NCBI RefSeq assembly: GCF_003464595.1
Contig: NZ_QRZF01000012.1
Coordinates: 1-64,000 of the forward strand
Direction of reading: 5' to 3'
From: Bacteroides intestinalis
GTDB lineage: Bacteria > Bacteroidota > Bacteroidia > Bacteroidales > Bacteroidaceae
DNA length: 64,000 bases
In this document: positions 7,801 through 16,080 of the stretch, in pieces
Layout: each line of letters opens with the position of its first letter
Numbering within the stretch: the first letter of the stretch is position 1
The notes under the pieces: generated by a model
Database searches by the model: none
Told to the model about the DNA's origin: nothing
The model's input: the letters and a program-made list of their open reading frames with translations, nothing else
Program-made: the position numbers and the translations under genes

Positions 7801-8775
7801 ATGAGCAGAAAGAAACTTAGACCCAAACAGCAACCGGTTCATGGCGAAGATGCCTCCCGACAGCAGCCGAAGAGAAGAATGGCACTATGGAAAATCCTGG
7901 TGCCTGTCTTTGTCTTTCTTTTCCTGTTGCATTGCAGGATGTGGTATATAGAAGAGGAAATGCTGATGCATACTGCATTTTCTTCCGGCAGCTATTTAGG
8001 ATTGAACCGGAAAATCGTTATTCTTCTTATGGCAATAACGATGTGTAGCTGCATGGTTTATATCTATAAGAAAAGCACTGGGAAGTGGTATCATTGGAGA
8101 AACTTTGTCTCTGCCTTTGTGTGTGGAGGTATTGTAGTGGGATTATGTACCAATGTGCTGGTTGTCTTTCTGTTCTGGCTGAACAGTTGCTTTACTTCCG
8201 GAGTGCAGACCCGTGAGTATATAATTGTCAATATCGCTCCACACGACAGGACGCGTAAGAGTTACATTCCCCGTTCTGGTGCATGGTTGCTGAATACATT
8301 TTCTTACGGGGAGATATTTATACAAGGTGACCGTTACACTCGCATCTACTTGCCCATTGACTCTGCATACTGGCTCAGCGGTGAACGAGGTATCTATCTT
8401 AAAATAGAGTTGGAAGACGGCTGGCTGGGATGGGGAGTAATACGGAAGATCAATTCGGTGACCGCAACAAAAGTATCGGAAAAAGTAGAAGTTCGTTTCC
8501 CTGAAGATGAGCAGACACAGACGCCTGACTCTTGTTTGCACGAAAAAAGTGAAAAAGCTTTTAAGTATACATGGAGAGATATTTATATCTTTGCCAAACT
8601 GAGGAATATTAATTTATCGGATACCACCCACGTCAGCGTAAATCAGTATATAGACGGGCAAAAAGGTATTCCGGTGTGGGAGATTGATATACGCGATTCC
8701 ATTCAGCCGGATATGGCCAGAGTGATATTGATTCATGGAGAGACTGGAGAAGTGATGATGGATTCGTACGAATAA
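7801..8775 (+). CDS. Hypothetical multi-TM protein with PepSY-like C-terminus
   Basis: A 324-residue protein with a basic, Gln-rich cytosolic start (RKKLRPKQQP), three hydrophobic segments (about 29-46, 68-87, 101-128) and a large extracytoplasmic tail. The last 60 residues (KGIPVWEIDIRDS, ARVILIHGETGEVM) resemble the edge of a PepSY domain, a small fold often linked to inhibition or sensing in the envelope. This is a weak similarity judged by eye. The following regulator begins 14 bp after the stop, so the two are likely co-expressed. Confidence 0.6.
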   Translation: MSRKKLRPKQQPVHGEDASRQQPKRRMALWKILVPVFVFLFLLHCRMWYIEEEMLMHTAFSSGSYLGLNRKIVILLMAITMCSCMVYIYKKSTGKWYHWRNFVSAFVCGGIVVGLCTNVLVVFLFWLNSCFTSGVQTREYIIVNIAPHDRTRKSYIPRSGAWLLNTFSYGEIFIQGDRYTRIYLPIDSAYWLSGERGIYLKIELEDGWLGWGVIRKINSVTATKVSEKVEVRFPEDEQTQTPDSCLHEKSEKAFKYTWRDIYIFAKLRNINLSDTTHVSVNQYIDGQKGIPVWEIDIRDSIQPDMARVILIHGETGEVMMDSYE

Positions 8776-8788
8776 CACGATATTGAAG

Positions 8789-10429
8789 ATGAGATTGAAG
8801 AGTTTGATAGGGATAATTCTATGGGGTAGTATGTTGGTTTCGTGTGGTCCTGATAATCGTGTGGCCTTGGCGGAGAAGCTGATGGCGGAACGTGAGACGG
8901 ATAGCGCCATAACCGTAATGAATGAGATTAAAGAACCGTTGCATAACTTATCGAAACGCGACTATGCACTTTATGCCTTACTGATGTCCGAGGCAGTCCA
9001 CAGGAAACAACAGTTGAATGCAGCTACAGATACCCTGCTGCTACCGGCAATTAAATATTTCAGCCAATCGGGCGATTCTCTTTATGCCGAACGGGCCCTT
9101 TACTGCAAAGCACATCTGGACAGACGGCTTAACCGGATGAGCGATGCCATGCAATCTTTTCTGAAAGCTTTGCTTTTCCTGCAAAATAGTGGTAATCATG
9201 AGCAGCTCTACCGGGTGAATACCTGGTTGGGAGTTGTTTGTCTGAATCAGGAAGAATATTCCGGTAAGGTGCGTTATTCCAAAGAAGCCTTGAAGGCGGC
9301 TTTGGATTTGGGAAATATGTTCTATAAGAATATGGCCTTGTGCGATATTTCTACCGGATATTTGTTTCTGAACCAATTGGATAGCGCCCTTTACTATGCT
9401 CAGGCGGCCTATGAGGCGGCTTTAGCCGATTCGGTTCCTCGGCAACTTCCTTTCATCTATACAAATCTGGGTAGTATCTATTCTCAGCAAGGAGAGCCTG
9501 CCAAGGCACTGGATTATATAAATAAATCAATAGCTCTTCGTCCGGCTAAAGATACTGCAAGAATTCTTTCGCTCTATGGAGTAAAGTTGGAGTTGTTTGG
9601 AAAACTGGGACAATATGATTCGGCATATCACTATTTTCAGAAAGTTATCTCCAGTCCGGAGCCTTCTTCGGTGGCCGATGCCTATAATAATATGTCGAAA
9701 ATATATCATAAAATGGGCCGTGCTTCAGATGCCTATCCTATGCTACAACGCTTTATTGAATTATCCGATACCATACGAAAGTATCGTCATACTGAGGAAG
9801 CCATTGCATTGCAAGAGCTTTACAAACACGAACAGCTCTCGGTAGAAAACCTGTATTGGCGCACCCGGGCTGCGGAAAGGCAGCGTAATGTGTATTGGAT
9901 GACCACAATCTCTTTGCTGTTGGTTTGGGTGGCAAGTGCGGTATATTTCATCTATCGCCGTAACCGTAATCGCCTGATGGCGCAGCAACATCAGCTCGTG
10001 CAACAGGAAAAGGAACTGAAGCAACAACGTAAGGCCACTTCCGAGAGTCTTCGCCGCATGGTGGAAATGGAACAAAAAGAAGCAAAGCTGAAGGAAACCT
10101 TTTTCAGGAGATTAAGCCAGAAGGTGGTACAAGAATTAGAGAAGGGCGGCAATGTCATCCTTTCAGATGAAGACTGGGATGACATTGTGCAGAATGCTGA
10201 TATTATCTTCGACAACTTTACGAAACGCTTGCAGCAGACTTACCCAAGTCTCAATAAAGACGACTTGCGTTACTGCTGCATGGTGAAAATGCAATTGTCT
10301 CAGTCGAGTATGGCACAAGTGATGCATCTGGAGCGGGATTCCGTGAAGAAACGCCTGAAACGTATCCGTATGGAAAAGATGGGGGCGGATAGTGGTGTTA
10401 CGTTGGAAGAACTGCTGTACAATTTTTAA
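8789..10429 (+). CDS. TPR membrane regulator with C-terminal HTH
   Basis: A lipoprotein-like start (MRLKSLIGIILWGSMLVSCG) puts the N-terminal half outside the inner membrane. The ATG at 8789 is preferred over an in-frame TTG at 8783. About residues 25-340 are tetratricopeptide repeats, followed by a membrane helix (about 365-385), a Gln/Lys/Glu-rich coiled coil (about 390-440) and a C-terminal HTH resembling the LuxR type (LRYCCMVKMQLSQSSMAQVM ending in VKKRLKRIR). This layout is common in Bacteroides and is thought to pass envelope information directly to DNA. A stand-alone relative of the HTH part is encoded at 39363. The target genes are unknown. Confidence 0.75.
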   Translation: MRLKSLIGIILWGSMLVSCGPDNRVALAEKLMAERETDSAITVMNEIKEPLHNLSKRDYALYALLMSEAVHRKQQLNAATDTLLLPAIKYFSQSGDSLYAERALYCKAHLDRRLNRMSDAMQSFLKALLFLQNSGNHEQLYRVNTWLGVVCLNQEEYSGKVRYSKEALKAALDLGNMFYKNMALCDISTGYLFLNQLDSALYYAQAAYEAALADSVPRQLPFIYTNLGSIYSQQGEPAKALDYINKSIALRPAKDTARILSLYGVKLELFGKLGQYDSAYHYFQKVISSPEPSSVADAYNNMSKIYHKMGRASDAYPMLQRFIELSDTIRKYRHTEEAIALQELYKHEQLSVENLYWRTRAAERQRNVYWMTTISLLLVWVASAVYFIYRRNRNRLMAQQHQLVQQEKELKQQRKATSESLRRMVEMEQKEAKLKETFFRRLSQKVVQELEKGGNVILSDEDWDDIVQNADIIFDNFTKRLQQTYPSLNKDDLRYCCMVKMQLSQSSMAQVMHLERDSVKKRLKRIRMEKMGADSGVTLEELLYNF

Positions 10430-10447
10430 TTGTGCCGATGTACCCAA

Positions 10448-10966
10448 TTACATCCACTTGACAAGGTGACCTAATGCCCGTTTTATCGCTTCCATTTCGG
10501 CACTGTGCCACATCTCATGTTTGAAGCACCAGGACAGCGCCTCATACTTATTATTGGCAACCGGATGTTTGAAAGGAATAGGTTCTAAGTTCTCCGATAA
10601 GATACGGTCGTCCAGCAGGGATAAGTTGCGGATACAAATCTCGTGAACGGCATCTAATTGCTTTTTTAACTCTGTTGTGGGGATTAAGTCCTTCTCGACG
10701 GAGCGATGTAATGTCCCCATCCCATTGAAGATCTTTATGTAATCAATAAGCGGAATGAGTTTGTAAACTTCTTCATTTCTTCCTGTAATGCAGGTTATGG
10801 CATGGAAGTTCTGGCTGATAATCAGGTGTCCGATCTGCCATGCAAAGTTAGAATCGGTGTTCTCAGGGATGGTGTACCATAGATTTTCCGGGAGTTCGGA
10901 TACCAGGCGGTTTACAAAATTCCGTGATTCGATGATCTGTTCTTTTAGAAAATTAATCTTACTCAT
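10448..10966 (-). CDS. DinB-family protein
   Basis: This 172-residue protein has the four-helix DinB/YfiT-like fold. The metal-binding histidines fall in the expected places: His in WQIGHLI (about residue 47) and two in KHEMWHSAEM near the C-terminus (about 150-156). Family members are metal-binding proteins, several acting as thiol S-transferases or detoxification enzymes; the substrate here is unknown. It is convergent with the TPR regulator and shares the strand with the upstream sigma factor gene, 62 bp away. Confidence 0.85.
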   Translation of the reverse strand: MSKINFLKEQIIESRNFVNRLVSELPENLWYTIPENTDSNFAWQIGHLIISQNFHAITCITGRNEEVYKLIPLIDYIKIFNGMGTLHRSVEKDLIPTTELKKQLDAVHEICIRNLSLLDDRILSENLEPIPFKHPVANNKYEALSWCFKHEMWHSAEMEAIKRALGHLVKWM

Positions 10967-11028
10967 AATTCATTTGTTTTTAAGTTATACATAGTAGTTA
11001 GTGAGCAAGTCTTTCGTTCTGTGACAAC

Positions 11029-11709
11029 TCAGGGCATTATTTTTTCCCAGTAACTCTTTCTTGGAAGTTCTTTCTCAAATCTCTGATAAATATCGACGAG
11101 ACGGATAATCTTCTTTACGGCTGTATATTCTTTTTCTAAATTGAGTGAGGTGACATGCTTACATATCCGGCATTTGCAAGTCCCCTGTGGGTTATATAGC
11201 GGACAGGTGCCATCCATGAAGTGGGTAATCTTGTTGATGGAGCGGGAAGAAATCTGTCTGATATTGTCTTCCGTCATACCCATGATTTCGCTGATCTGTT
11301 TGTGGGAAAGGTTAAGGTTTATCTTGAATATGAATATCAGTCGGGCATCATTGGTTAAACAATGGAGTTGGGCTGTCAGGCACCAGTCACAGCATTTTTT
11401 TATCCATTCGTGTTCGTCTCTGTCCTGTTCGGCTGGATCAATGGCGGGAAGATCACGGAACTCTTTCAATTCGTTCATGGTGGCGATTCTTTCATTCCGG
11501 GCATAGCGCAGTATGGTACGTTTGCATATTGTGTATATCCATGTAGATAACTCAGACTGGCCATTGAAAGAGCCGATACTCCTGATAATTTCGTACCAGA
11601 CTTCCTGGGCGGCTTCTTTTGCTACTTCCTTGTTTTGTATCATGCGGTGCGATATGGAGGATATCATTGTGCCATATTGCTCTACTATCTTCTCTAAGTC
11701 CGGTTCCAT
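11029..11709 (-). CDS. ECF-type RNA polymerase sigma factor with Cys-rich tail
   Basis: The start is set at MEPDLEKIVEQYG (226 residues), because the in-frame extension to 11790 is AT-rich and unlike the family. Sigma region 2 (about 8-75) contains KEAAQEVWYEIIRSIGSF and ELSTWIYTICKR. Region 4 (about 110-165) contains the HTH LNLSHKQISEIMGMTEDNIRQ. After region 4 comes an unusual cluster, CPLYNPQGTCKCRICKHV, that could bind zinc or respond to redox state, then about 50 more residues. No anti-sigma factor gene is next to it. The control region holds the array of 22-bp dyads at 11834-11987. Confidence 0.85.
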   Translation of the reverse strand: MEPDLEKIVEQYGTMISSISHRMIQNKEVAKEAAQEVWYEIIRSIGSFNGQSELSTWIYTICKRTILRYARNERIATMNELKEFRDLPAIDPAEQDRDEHEWIKKCCDWCLTAQLHCLTNDARLIFIFKINLNLSHKQISEIMGMTEDNIRQISSRSINKITHFMDGTCPLYNPQGTCKCRICKHVTSLNLEKEYTAVKKIIRLVDIYQRFEKELPRKSYWEKIMP

Positions 11710-11833
11710 ATTGTATATATTGGTTACGTTGAGGCTGTAAATGTAACTAAATATTAAGAGCTGAACTAAAAAGCAGCGTATGGTTATCACCTTATCACTC
11801 CTTTATTCCTTCTTTTCCTATAAGTACATAGTT

Positions 11834-11987
11834 GTTTCCTTTTATGGAAACTCTGTTTATCCCGCACGGTAACTCCATTTACATGCCGAAGTAAAGCTCG
11901 TTACATACCGAGGTAAAGAGCGTTACAATAAGGGGTAAAGGACGTTACATACGGCAGTAAATGCTTTTACATCTTGTAGTAACCCAT
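11834..11987. repeat. Array of seven 22-bp dyad units (TTAC-N8-GTAA)
   Basis: Units begin at 11834, 11856, 11878, 11900, 11922, 11944 and 11966, exactly 22 bp apart. The typical unit is (G/T)TTAC, eight variable bases, GTAA(A/C), then four bases. The unit at 11900 has arms GTTAC and GTAAA. The first unit is more divergent (GTTTCC/GGAAAC arms). The array lies between the divergent sigma factor and thioredoxin-like genes. Period and dyad layout match the arrays at 40119 and 58745, but the arm sequence is different. Confidence 0.8.
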
Positions 11988-12076
11988 TGGTAAATACTAT
12001 TGGTTGATTATCAGTAAACTAGCAAAAGGTCATCAGTAATCTTGAATTCATTTTCATACCATTATGAATTAATTTC

Positions 12077-12150
12077 GATAACGGATGGTTATTGTAATGT
12101 TATAGAGTCTGAATAGATTTATTACCCTAAGGATAAAAAATATATCTTTG
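12077..12150 (+). promoter_or_regulatory. Third copy of the 11-bp triple repeat with -7 box
   Basis: GATAAC (12077), GTTATT (12088) and GTTATA (12099) have the same 11-bp period as the sites at 18 and 4155. A TATCTTTG box at 12143-12150 lies 42 bp before the next start codon. Confidence 0.45.
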
Positions 12151-12191
12151 TGGATGAACGGTTAATTGTTGGACGCTAATAAAAAATACGT

Positions 12192-13643
12192 ATGAAACAT
12201 CTATGCTTACTGTTTGCTTTTCTATCTATCCTCAGTTGTAGAGCACAGGAAGATAATGAGGATTTGGCAAAAGAGGTGATAATCTCGGGTCGTGTATTGA
12301 ATAGGGAGGTATATCCGAAAGAAAAGGAGGTAAAACTTGTGCTTCCCTGTATGCCTTATCTGGAAACAATATATACTTCCCCTATAGCAGATGACGGTAC
12401 TTTCAGTTTTCGTTTTAGTCCTTATGCTTCAACGCGCGAGGTTGTTCTTCGCAATTATGCGGAACACTTGTATGTACACCCGGGTGATAGCCTGCATGTT
12501 GAAATTGATTTCAGTGATTTACTGAATCCCCGTATTACCGGAACTTCCGGTACACTGAATCAGTATATGGCTCTTTTTACCACAGGTGGATATTATAGGG
12601 GACCTTATTTAGGTGGTAATAATGCTACTTTTGAAGAATTTGAAAAAGAATTGAAAGAAGAGTATGCCAGTCGTCAGGAGCGTCGTACTGACTTTCTGAA
12701 GGAGCATTCTCCCGGTGCGGAAGTTGAGAAATATACGGCAGACTTACTGTCGATAGATTATTATTATTCCCTTTTTAACTATGCCATGTCACAAGCGGCA
12801 AATGGTAAGGATGTCAGTCAGTATAAAGCACTATTATCAGAGCTTGATCCTCTCTTTTCCGAGCAGACTGTTTATGCCAGTCAGTTTTCTCTGGCTGACA
12901 TAGTTCAAAGGTTCCTCTATTTTGACCATATCAGGAGAGAAAAGCGTGATTTTGAGTTCAAGGATATTGTCGAGGTTGGTAAGAATCGTGCCATCTTGCC
13001 GTATTTATCTCTCTACCCCATAGCTAAGACTTTATATGATAACGATACGACTTATTTAGCTGATAACAGAGTTCTGTTAGATTCTATTGTAAAAGCACCT
13101 TATCTGAGAAAACCTCTGCTTGAATTCTATCAGGATAAAGCCAGTTTTCTAAAATCTCCCGAGAAAGTATCCTATTATATGCTCTATGGCAATAATGCCG
13201 ATGAGGCAACTGCACAGAAAGAAATGCCGTTTATGATACCTGTATACAACCTTTTGGAGAAGTATGCCGGTAAGGTGATTTATGTTGATTTCTGGGGAGT
13301 TATTTGTCCACCTTGCCTGGCAGAAATGGAGCCTTTAAAGGAATTGCGGAAGCGTTATTCGCCCGATGATGTTGTAATGGTAAGTATCTGTGGAAGTGGA
13401 GAGCGGGAGGCATATCAAAAGATTCTGGAACGTTTCTCTTTGGAGGGGAAGAACATTGAATGCATCTATTCGGAAGATTGGGCGACTGCTGACGATTATC
13501 ATCGTATCATGCGTCATTGGGATATGAACAGCATACCTCAATTCCTTTTGATTAATCGTGATGGGATCATTGTGGATTACGGCAGTGGATTGAGACCCAG
13601 TTATCCGAAGACGGTGGCAAAGATTGATGCTCTCTTAAAATAA
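12192..13643 (+). CDS. TlpA-like thioredoxin-fold lipoprotein
   Basis: A 483-residue envelope lipoprotein: the signal peptide ends in the lipobox LSILSC near residue 16. The N-terminal part (about 25-110) is a beta-sandwich-like region typical of Bacteroides TlpA-family proteins, the middle is helical (about 150-340), and the C-terminal thioredoxin domain (about 355-483) contains the active site Cys372-Pro-Pro-Cys375 in VDFWGVICPPCLAEM plus the cis-proline region NSIPQFLLIN. It probably acts as a periplasm-facing thiol-disulfide reductase. The 11-bp repeats upstream suggest that the response regulator at 5281 may control it. A bidirectional terminator follows. Confidence 0.85.
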   Translation: MKHLCLLFAFLSILSCRAQEDNEDLAKEVIISGRVLNREVYPKEKEVKLVLPCMPYLETIYTSPIADDGTFSFRFSPYASTREVVLRNYAEHLYVHPGDSLHVEIDFSDLLNPRITGTSGTLNQYMALFTTGGYYRGPYLGGNNATFEEFEKELKEEYASRQERRTDFLKEHSPGAEVEKYTADLLSIDYYYSLFNYAMSQAANGKDVSQYKALLSELDPLFSEQTVYASQFSLADIVQRFLYFDHIRREKRDFEFKDIVEVGKNRAILPYLSLYPIAKTLYDNDTTYLADNRVLLDSIVKAPYLRKPLLEFYQDKASFLKSPEKVSYYMLYGNNADEATAQKEMPFMIPVYNLLEKYAGKVIYVDFWGVICPPCLAEMEPLKELRKRYSPDDVVMVSICGSGEREAYQKILERFSLEGKNIECIYSEDWATADDYHRIMRHWDMNSIPQFLLINRDGIIVDYGSGLRPSYPKTVAKIDALLK

Positions 13644-13683
13644 AGGGAGAATCGGGTAGGGATAATATATCTGGCTGATATTG

Positions 13684-13720
13684 TAGTGTGAGGGAAGTTA
13701 TTGGGGCTTCCCTCACACTA
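13684..13720. terminator. Bidirectional terminator between convergent genes
   Basis: A perfect 14-bp stem (TAGTGTGAGGGAAG with CTTCCCTCACACTA) has a 9-base loop and overlaps the stop codon of the minus-strand hipT-like gene. It can serve both convergent transcripts. Confidence 0.8.
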
Positions 13721-14654
13721 TAATGGATAATTTATCGTTTATAAGACTTATATATTGTTTTTGCATATCATCCGGTAGGAAAGAGCCTTTTATAAAGTCC
13801 GACCAATTTTGTTGGGCTTTTGTAAATTTTTTAAAGATATTCTCTATGATTTTCTCTTCGACACCTGAAGAAGTGATGGCCGTGATGAAGTCTTTTTTCC
13901 TTATTTTGCTTTTCTTTCCGTTCAGCGTCAGTGCCAGTTCTTCGGTATCTTCAGGCATAACTAATGCTGTTGAAAGCATGTCATAAGCAGGAGTTAATGT
14001 ATGATACCCTTTGTTTGGACTATACAAGGAAAAGTTCTTCAGATGCATGTCTGCATTTCCTGTAATCCACGAAAATACTGTTTGCTCCCAAAAGTTTATG
14101 AGATCTAATTTGGGAGTAGAAGAATATTGTTGTATAAGTTTCGCTATCTGCTCATAAGAGCCTTTATACTTGTATTCTGTTAATCGTTCGGCTAATTGAC
14201 ACATGTCTTCCATAGGGAGTTTTGTCCCGTCTTCACGTCTGTCAATGCGCCGTGTTATATAGCAAAGTTCACCATCCAGAAACCGTATCAGGGAGTGTGG
14301 CACTACTTTTATCCGGGCTATTTCAGCTAAGTGCATCGTAAGATCTTCCAGTTCCGGAAGAAGGGGATATAGATCTGTTTGTGGTTTCAGAATATACCGT
14401 CCCCAAAGGCCGACTATTGTGAAGCGTTCGGGTTCATTTTTTTCTCCTTTATGAATATCCAGGGATAGTTTAGCCTGTACTCCTGTCAATGTAGTCTGAC
14501 TCCGTATCACCTGTTCAGCTAAATCGGCTAATTGATTCCTTACATATGGTAAAATAGGAGGTGTTTTCGTGTCGAACATCTTTTGGGAGCATGCCGGATG
14601 AAAATCTGTTTCTCCTTTCTTTAATTCTTTATAGCAATACAAACATTTTCTCAT
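13713..14654 (-). CDS. hipT: HipT-like kinase toxin (HipA C-terminal core)
   Basis: A 313-residue Ser/Thr-kinase-like protein lacking the usual HipA N-terminal subdomain, which is encoded separately next door. It opens with a small Cys/His motif (CLYCYKELKKGETDFHPAC, residues 4-22) likely to bind zinc. The Gly-rich loop TLTGVQAKLSL (55-65) follows, then a probable catalytic loop GNADMHLKNFS and the metal-binding AYDMLST. In the known HipT the Gly-rich loop bears a Ser-x-Ser autophosphorylation motif; here it is Thr-Leu-Thr (55-57). HipT kinases inactivate translation-related targets, tryptophanyl-tRNA synthetase in the studied case. The target here is unknown. It is last in a hipB-hipS-hipT operon. 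Confidence 0.8.
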   Translation of the reverse strand: MRKCLYCYKELKKGETDFHPACSQKMFDTKTPPILPYVRNQLADLAEQVIRSQTTLTGVQAKLSLDIHKGEKNEPERFTIVGLWGRYILKPQTDLYPLLPELEDLTMHLAEIARIKVVPHSLIRFLDGELCYITRRIDRREDGTKLPMEDMCQLAERLTEYKYKGSYEQIAKLIQQYSSTPKLDLINFWEQTVFSWITGNADMHLKNFSLYSPNKGYHTLTPAYDMLSTALVMPEDTEELALTLNGKKSKIRKKDFITAITSSGVEEKIIENIFKKFTKAQQNWSDFIKGSFLPDDMQKQYISLINDKLSIIV

Positions 14655-14667
14655 ATTATTCCTCTGT

Positions 14668-14982
14668 TTAATCAGGTATTATGCTGACTGCTCCAATGCA
14701 ATCTTTACAACATGCCAATAATAGAGACATTCTGTCTCGTTGATTGATTTTCCAGCTTTTTTCTGCTATATTCAGTAACCAACCTTCGGGGATTAATCCG
14801 TCAAAAAAAGGAAATAAAACTTTATCCTGATAAGGTTTATCGGTTAGTGGCATAGTCAGACTGATGGCTTCTGCATGAGCAGATTCTAAAAAATCTTTAT
14901 CATACAAAAATGTATATCCGTTTTCATCTTCTGTCAATGTTCCGGCCTTATAATCGTGCAAATGGACTGATGCTCGTTTCAT
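14668..14982 (-). CDS. hipS: HipS-like protein (HipA N-terminal subdomain alone)
   Basis: A 104-residue protein equal to the N-terminal subdomain of HipA: it has FPFFDGLIPEGWLLN and ends in DCIGAVSII. In the HipBST systems this small protein, not HipB, is the main antitoxin, blocking the kinase. It overlaps the hipB stop by four bases (ATGA), so translation is coupled, and the kinase gene begins 13 bp after its stop. Confidence 0.8.
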   Translation of the reverse strand: MKRASVHLHDYKAGTLTEDENGYTFLYDKDFLESAHAEAISLTMPLTDKPYQDKVLFPFFDGLIPEGWLLNIAEKSWKINQRDRMSLLLACCKDCIGAVSIIPD

Positions 14983-15197
14983 AATTCTGTATTTTTAGGC
15001 ATTGGAACGGCACCTACTTCCATTCCAAAAAGATTCAATACTTGATTTACCTTATCCAATCTTAAAGTCTGCTTACCTTGCTCTAATTCGCGGATAAAGC
15101 GGAGGCCTACGCCGGACTTTTCTGATAAATCAACTTGGGTAAGTTCATACTGCTTACGCATCTCTTTTACGTATTTTGCTAAATTCATATATTCCAT
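14979..15197 (-). CDS. hipB: HipB-like XRE-family repressor
   Basis: A 72-residue DNA-binding protein with a Cro/C1-type HTH (LTQVDLSEKSGVGLRFIREL) and LNLFGMEV in the dimer region. The ATG at 15197 is chosen. The longer frame begins with a TTG at 15218 that lies inside an operator. It should autoregulate the operon through the three dyads at 15200-15300. The HTH, the split kinase and the overlaps make a HipBST-type toxin-antitoxin operon very likely. Confidence 0.85.
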   Translation of the reverse strand: MEYMNLAKYVKEMRKQYELTQVDLSEKSGVGLRFIRELEQGKQTLRLDKVNQVLNLFGMEVGAVPMPKNTEL

Positions 15198-15199
15198 AT

Positions 15200-15300
15200 T
15201 ATACCCGTTTGGGTACAAATGTAATAATTATCTTCTTATTTATACCATATCGGGTATAAATAGTTTGTCTCTATATCCTGCTTATACCCCCTAAGGTATA
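15200..15300 (-). promoter_or_regulatory. hipBST promoter with three HipB-type operators
   Basis: Three dyads of the form TATACC-N6-GGTATA occur at 15200-15217 (ending GGGTACA), 15241-15258 and 15283-15300. Their starts are 41 and 42 bp apart, close to four helical turns. The minus-strand -7 box TACATTTG (15216-15223) overlaps the first operator, and the second covers the -33 region, as expected for autorepression. Confidence 0.75.
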
Positions 15301-15354
15301 AAATAGGTATTCATCATTCATTTGTATTTGCTTTTTTATAACTTCCATTCCATT

Positions 15355-15463
15355 GTCCGCTTTCATGCGGACACTTGTCCGGAAATGAACATCGCTTAAA
15401 ATTGAATATTCGTTGATAATCAGTGTTTTATTGTTTTGGCACGCCAATTGACTATATATAGTC
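15355..15463 (+). promoter_or_regulatory. Sigma-54-like promoter with upstream dyad, DUF3836 copy 2
   Basis: This repeats the copy 1 layout: GTCCG-N8-CGGAC and GTCCGG at 15355-15382, TGGCACGCCAATTGA at 15437-15451 and GACTATATATAGTC at 15450-15463. The three motifs are conserved while some intervening bases have changed, which supports function. Confidence 0.5.
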
Positions 15464-15528
15464 GAAGGCGGTTGACAAAGACTTCCTCTCAAACATCAAG
15501 AAGTAATAACAATAAAAAAATAACGATT

Positions 15529-15954
15529 ATGAAAACGAACTTAATTTCTAAAGCAGTTGTAATGTTAGCAGTAGTAATGGCCAGTGTAATGAACTTCTCT
15601 GCAAGTGCAAGTAATCCTACTCAGTACGTAAAGAACGAAGAGATGACCGGCGAGTTGATGACCGCTAAGACTATTTTTAAGAATGAAGACGGTCACTTGT
15701 TCCGCCACCTCCGTTACACCTACACTTATGACAATGAAAACCGTGTAACCAGCAAGGAAGCTTCTAAATGGGATAGTTCAAAAGAGGCTTGGATTCCTTA
15801 CTTCAAGATGGATGTTTCTTATGCCAACAATGAAGTTGAACTTAGTTATGCCCGTTGGAACTCCAAGAGCAACGCTTACGATAGCAATATCGAAAAGACT
15901 GTTTACGAACTGAACGATGCTAATGCTGCTTTGATGCTGGCGAGTACAAAGTAA
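15529..15954 (+). CDS. Small secreted DUF3836 protein, copy 2
   Basis: A 141-residue paralogue of the protein at 6233, with an identical signal peptide and only scattered changes later (for example HLFRHLRY for HLYRHLRY and TVYELNDANAALMLASTK at the end). It carries its own sigma-54-like promoter and terminator. Together with copy 1 it forms a direct repeat of about 600 bp, 9.3 kb apart, that flanks the regulators, the sigma factor and hipBST. Confidence 0.85.
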   Translation: MKTNLISKAVVMLAVVMASVMNFSASASNPTQYVKNEEMTGELMTAKTIFKNEDGHLFRHLRYTYTYDNENRVTSKEASKWDSSKEAWIPYFKMDVSYANNEVELSYARWNSKSNAYDSNIEKTVYELNDANAALMLASTK

Positions 15955-15970
15955 ATATATAAGCAACATC

Positions 15971-16014
15971 AAAAGCCGGATACAGAGAATTTATTTCTCG
16001 AGTATCCGGCTTTT
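15971..16014 (+). terminator. Rho-independent terminator after DUF3836 copy 2
   Basis: AAAAGCCGGATAC pairs with GTATCCGGCTTTT around an inner GAGAA/TTCTC stem. A degenerate form of the same hairpin follows the decayed copy at 26150-26196. Confidence 0.8.
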
Positions 16015-16080
16015 TGTTAAAGTACAAGAATATCTATTACCTTAAGAATGTAATCTAAACTGTGTCAGTAAACAAAAATA

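Noticed and set aside
15198..15218. Longer hipB start at a TTG
   Set aside because: It lies inside an operator and at the expected transcript start. The ATG at 15197 gives a normal HTH protein.
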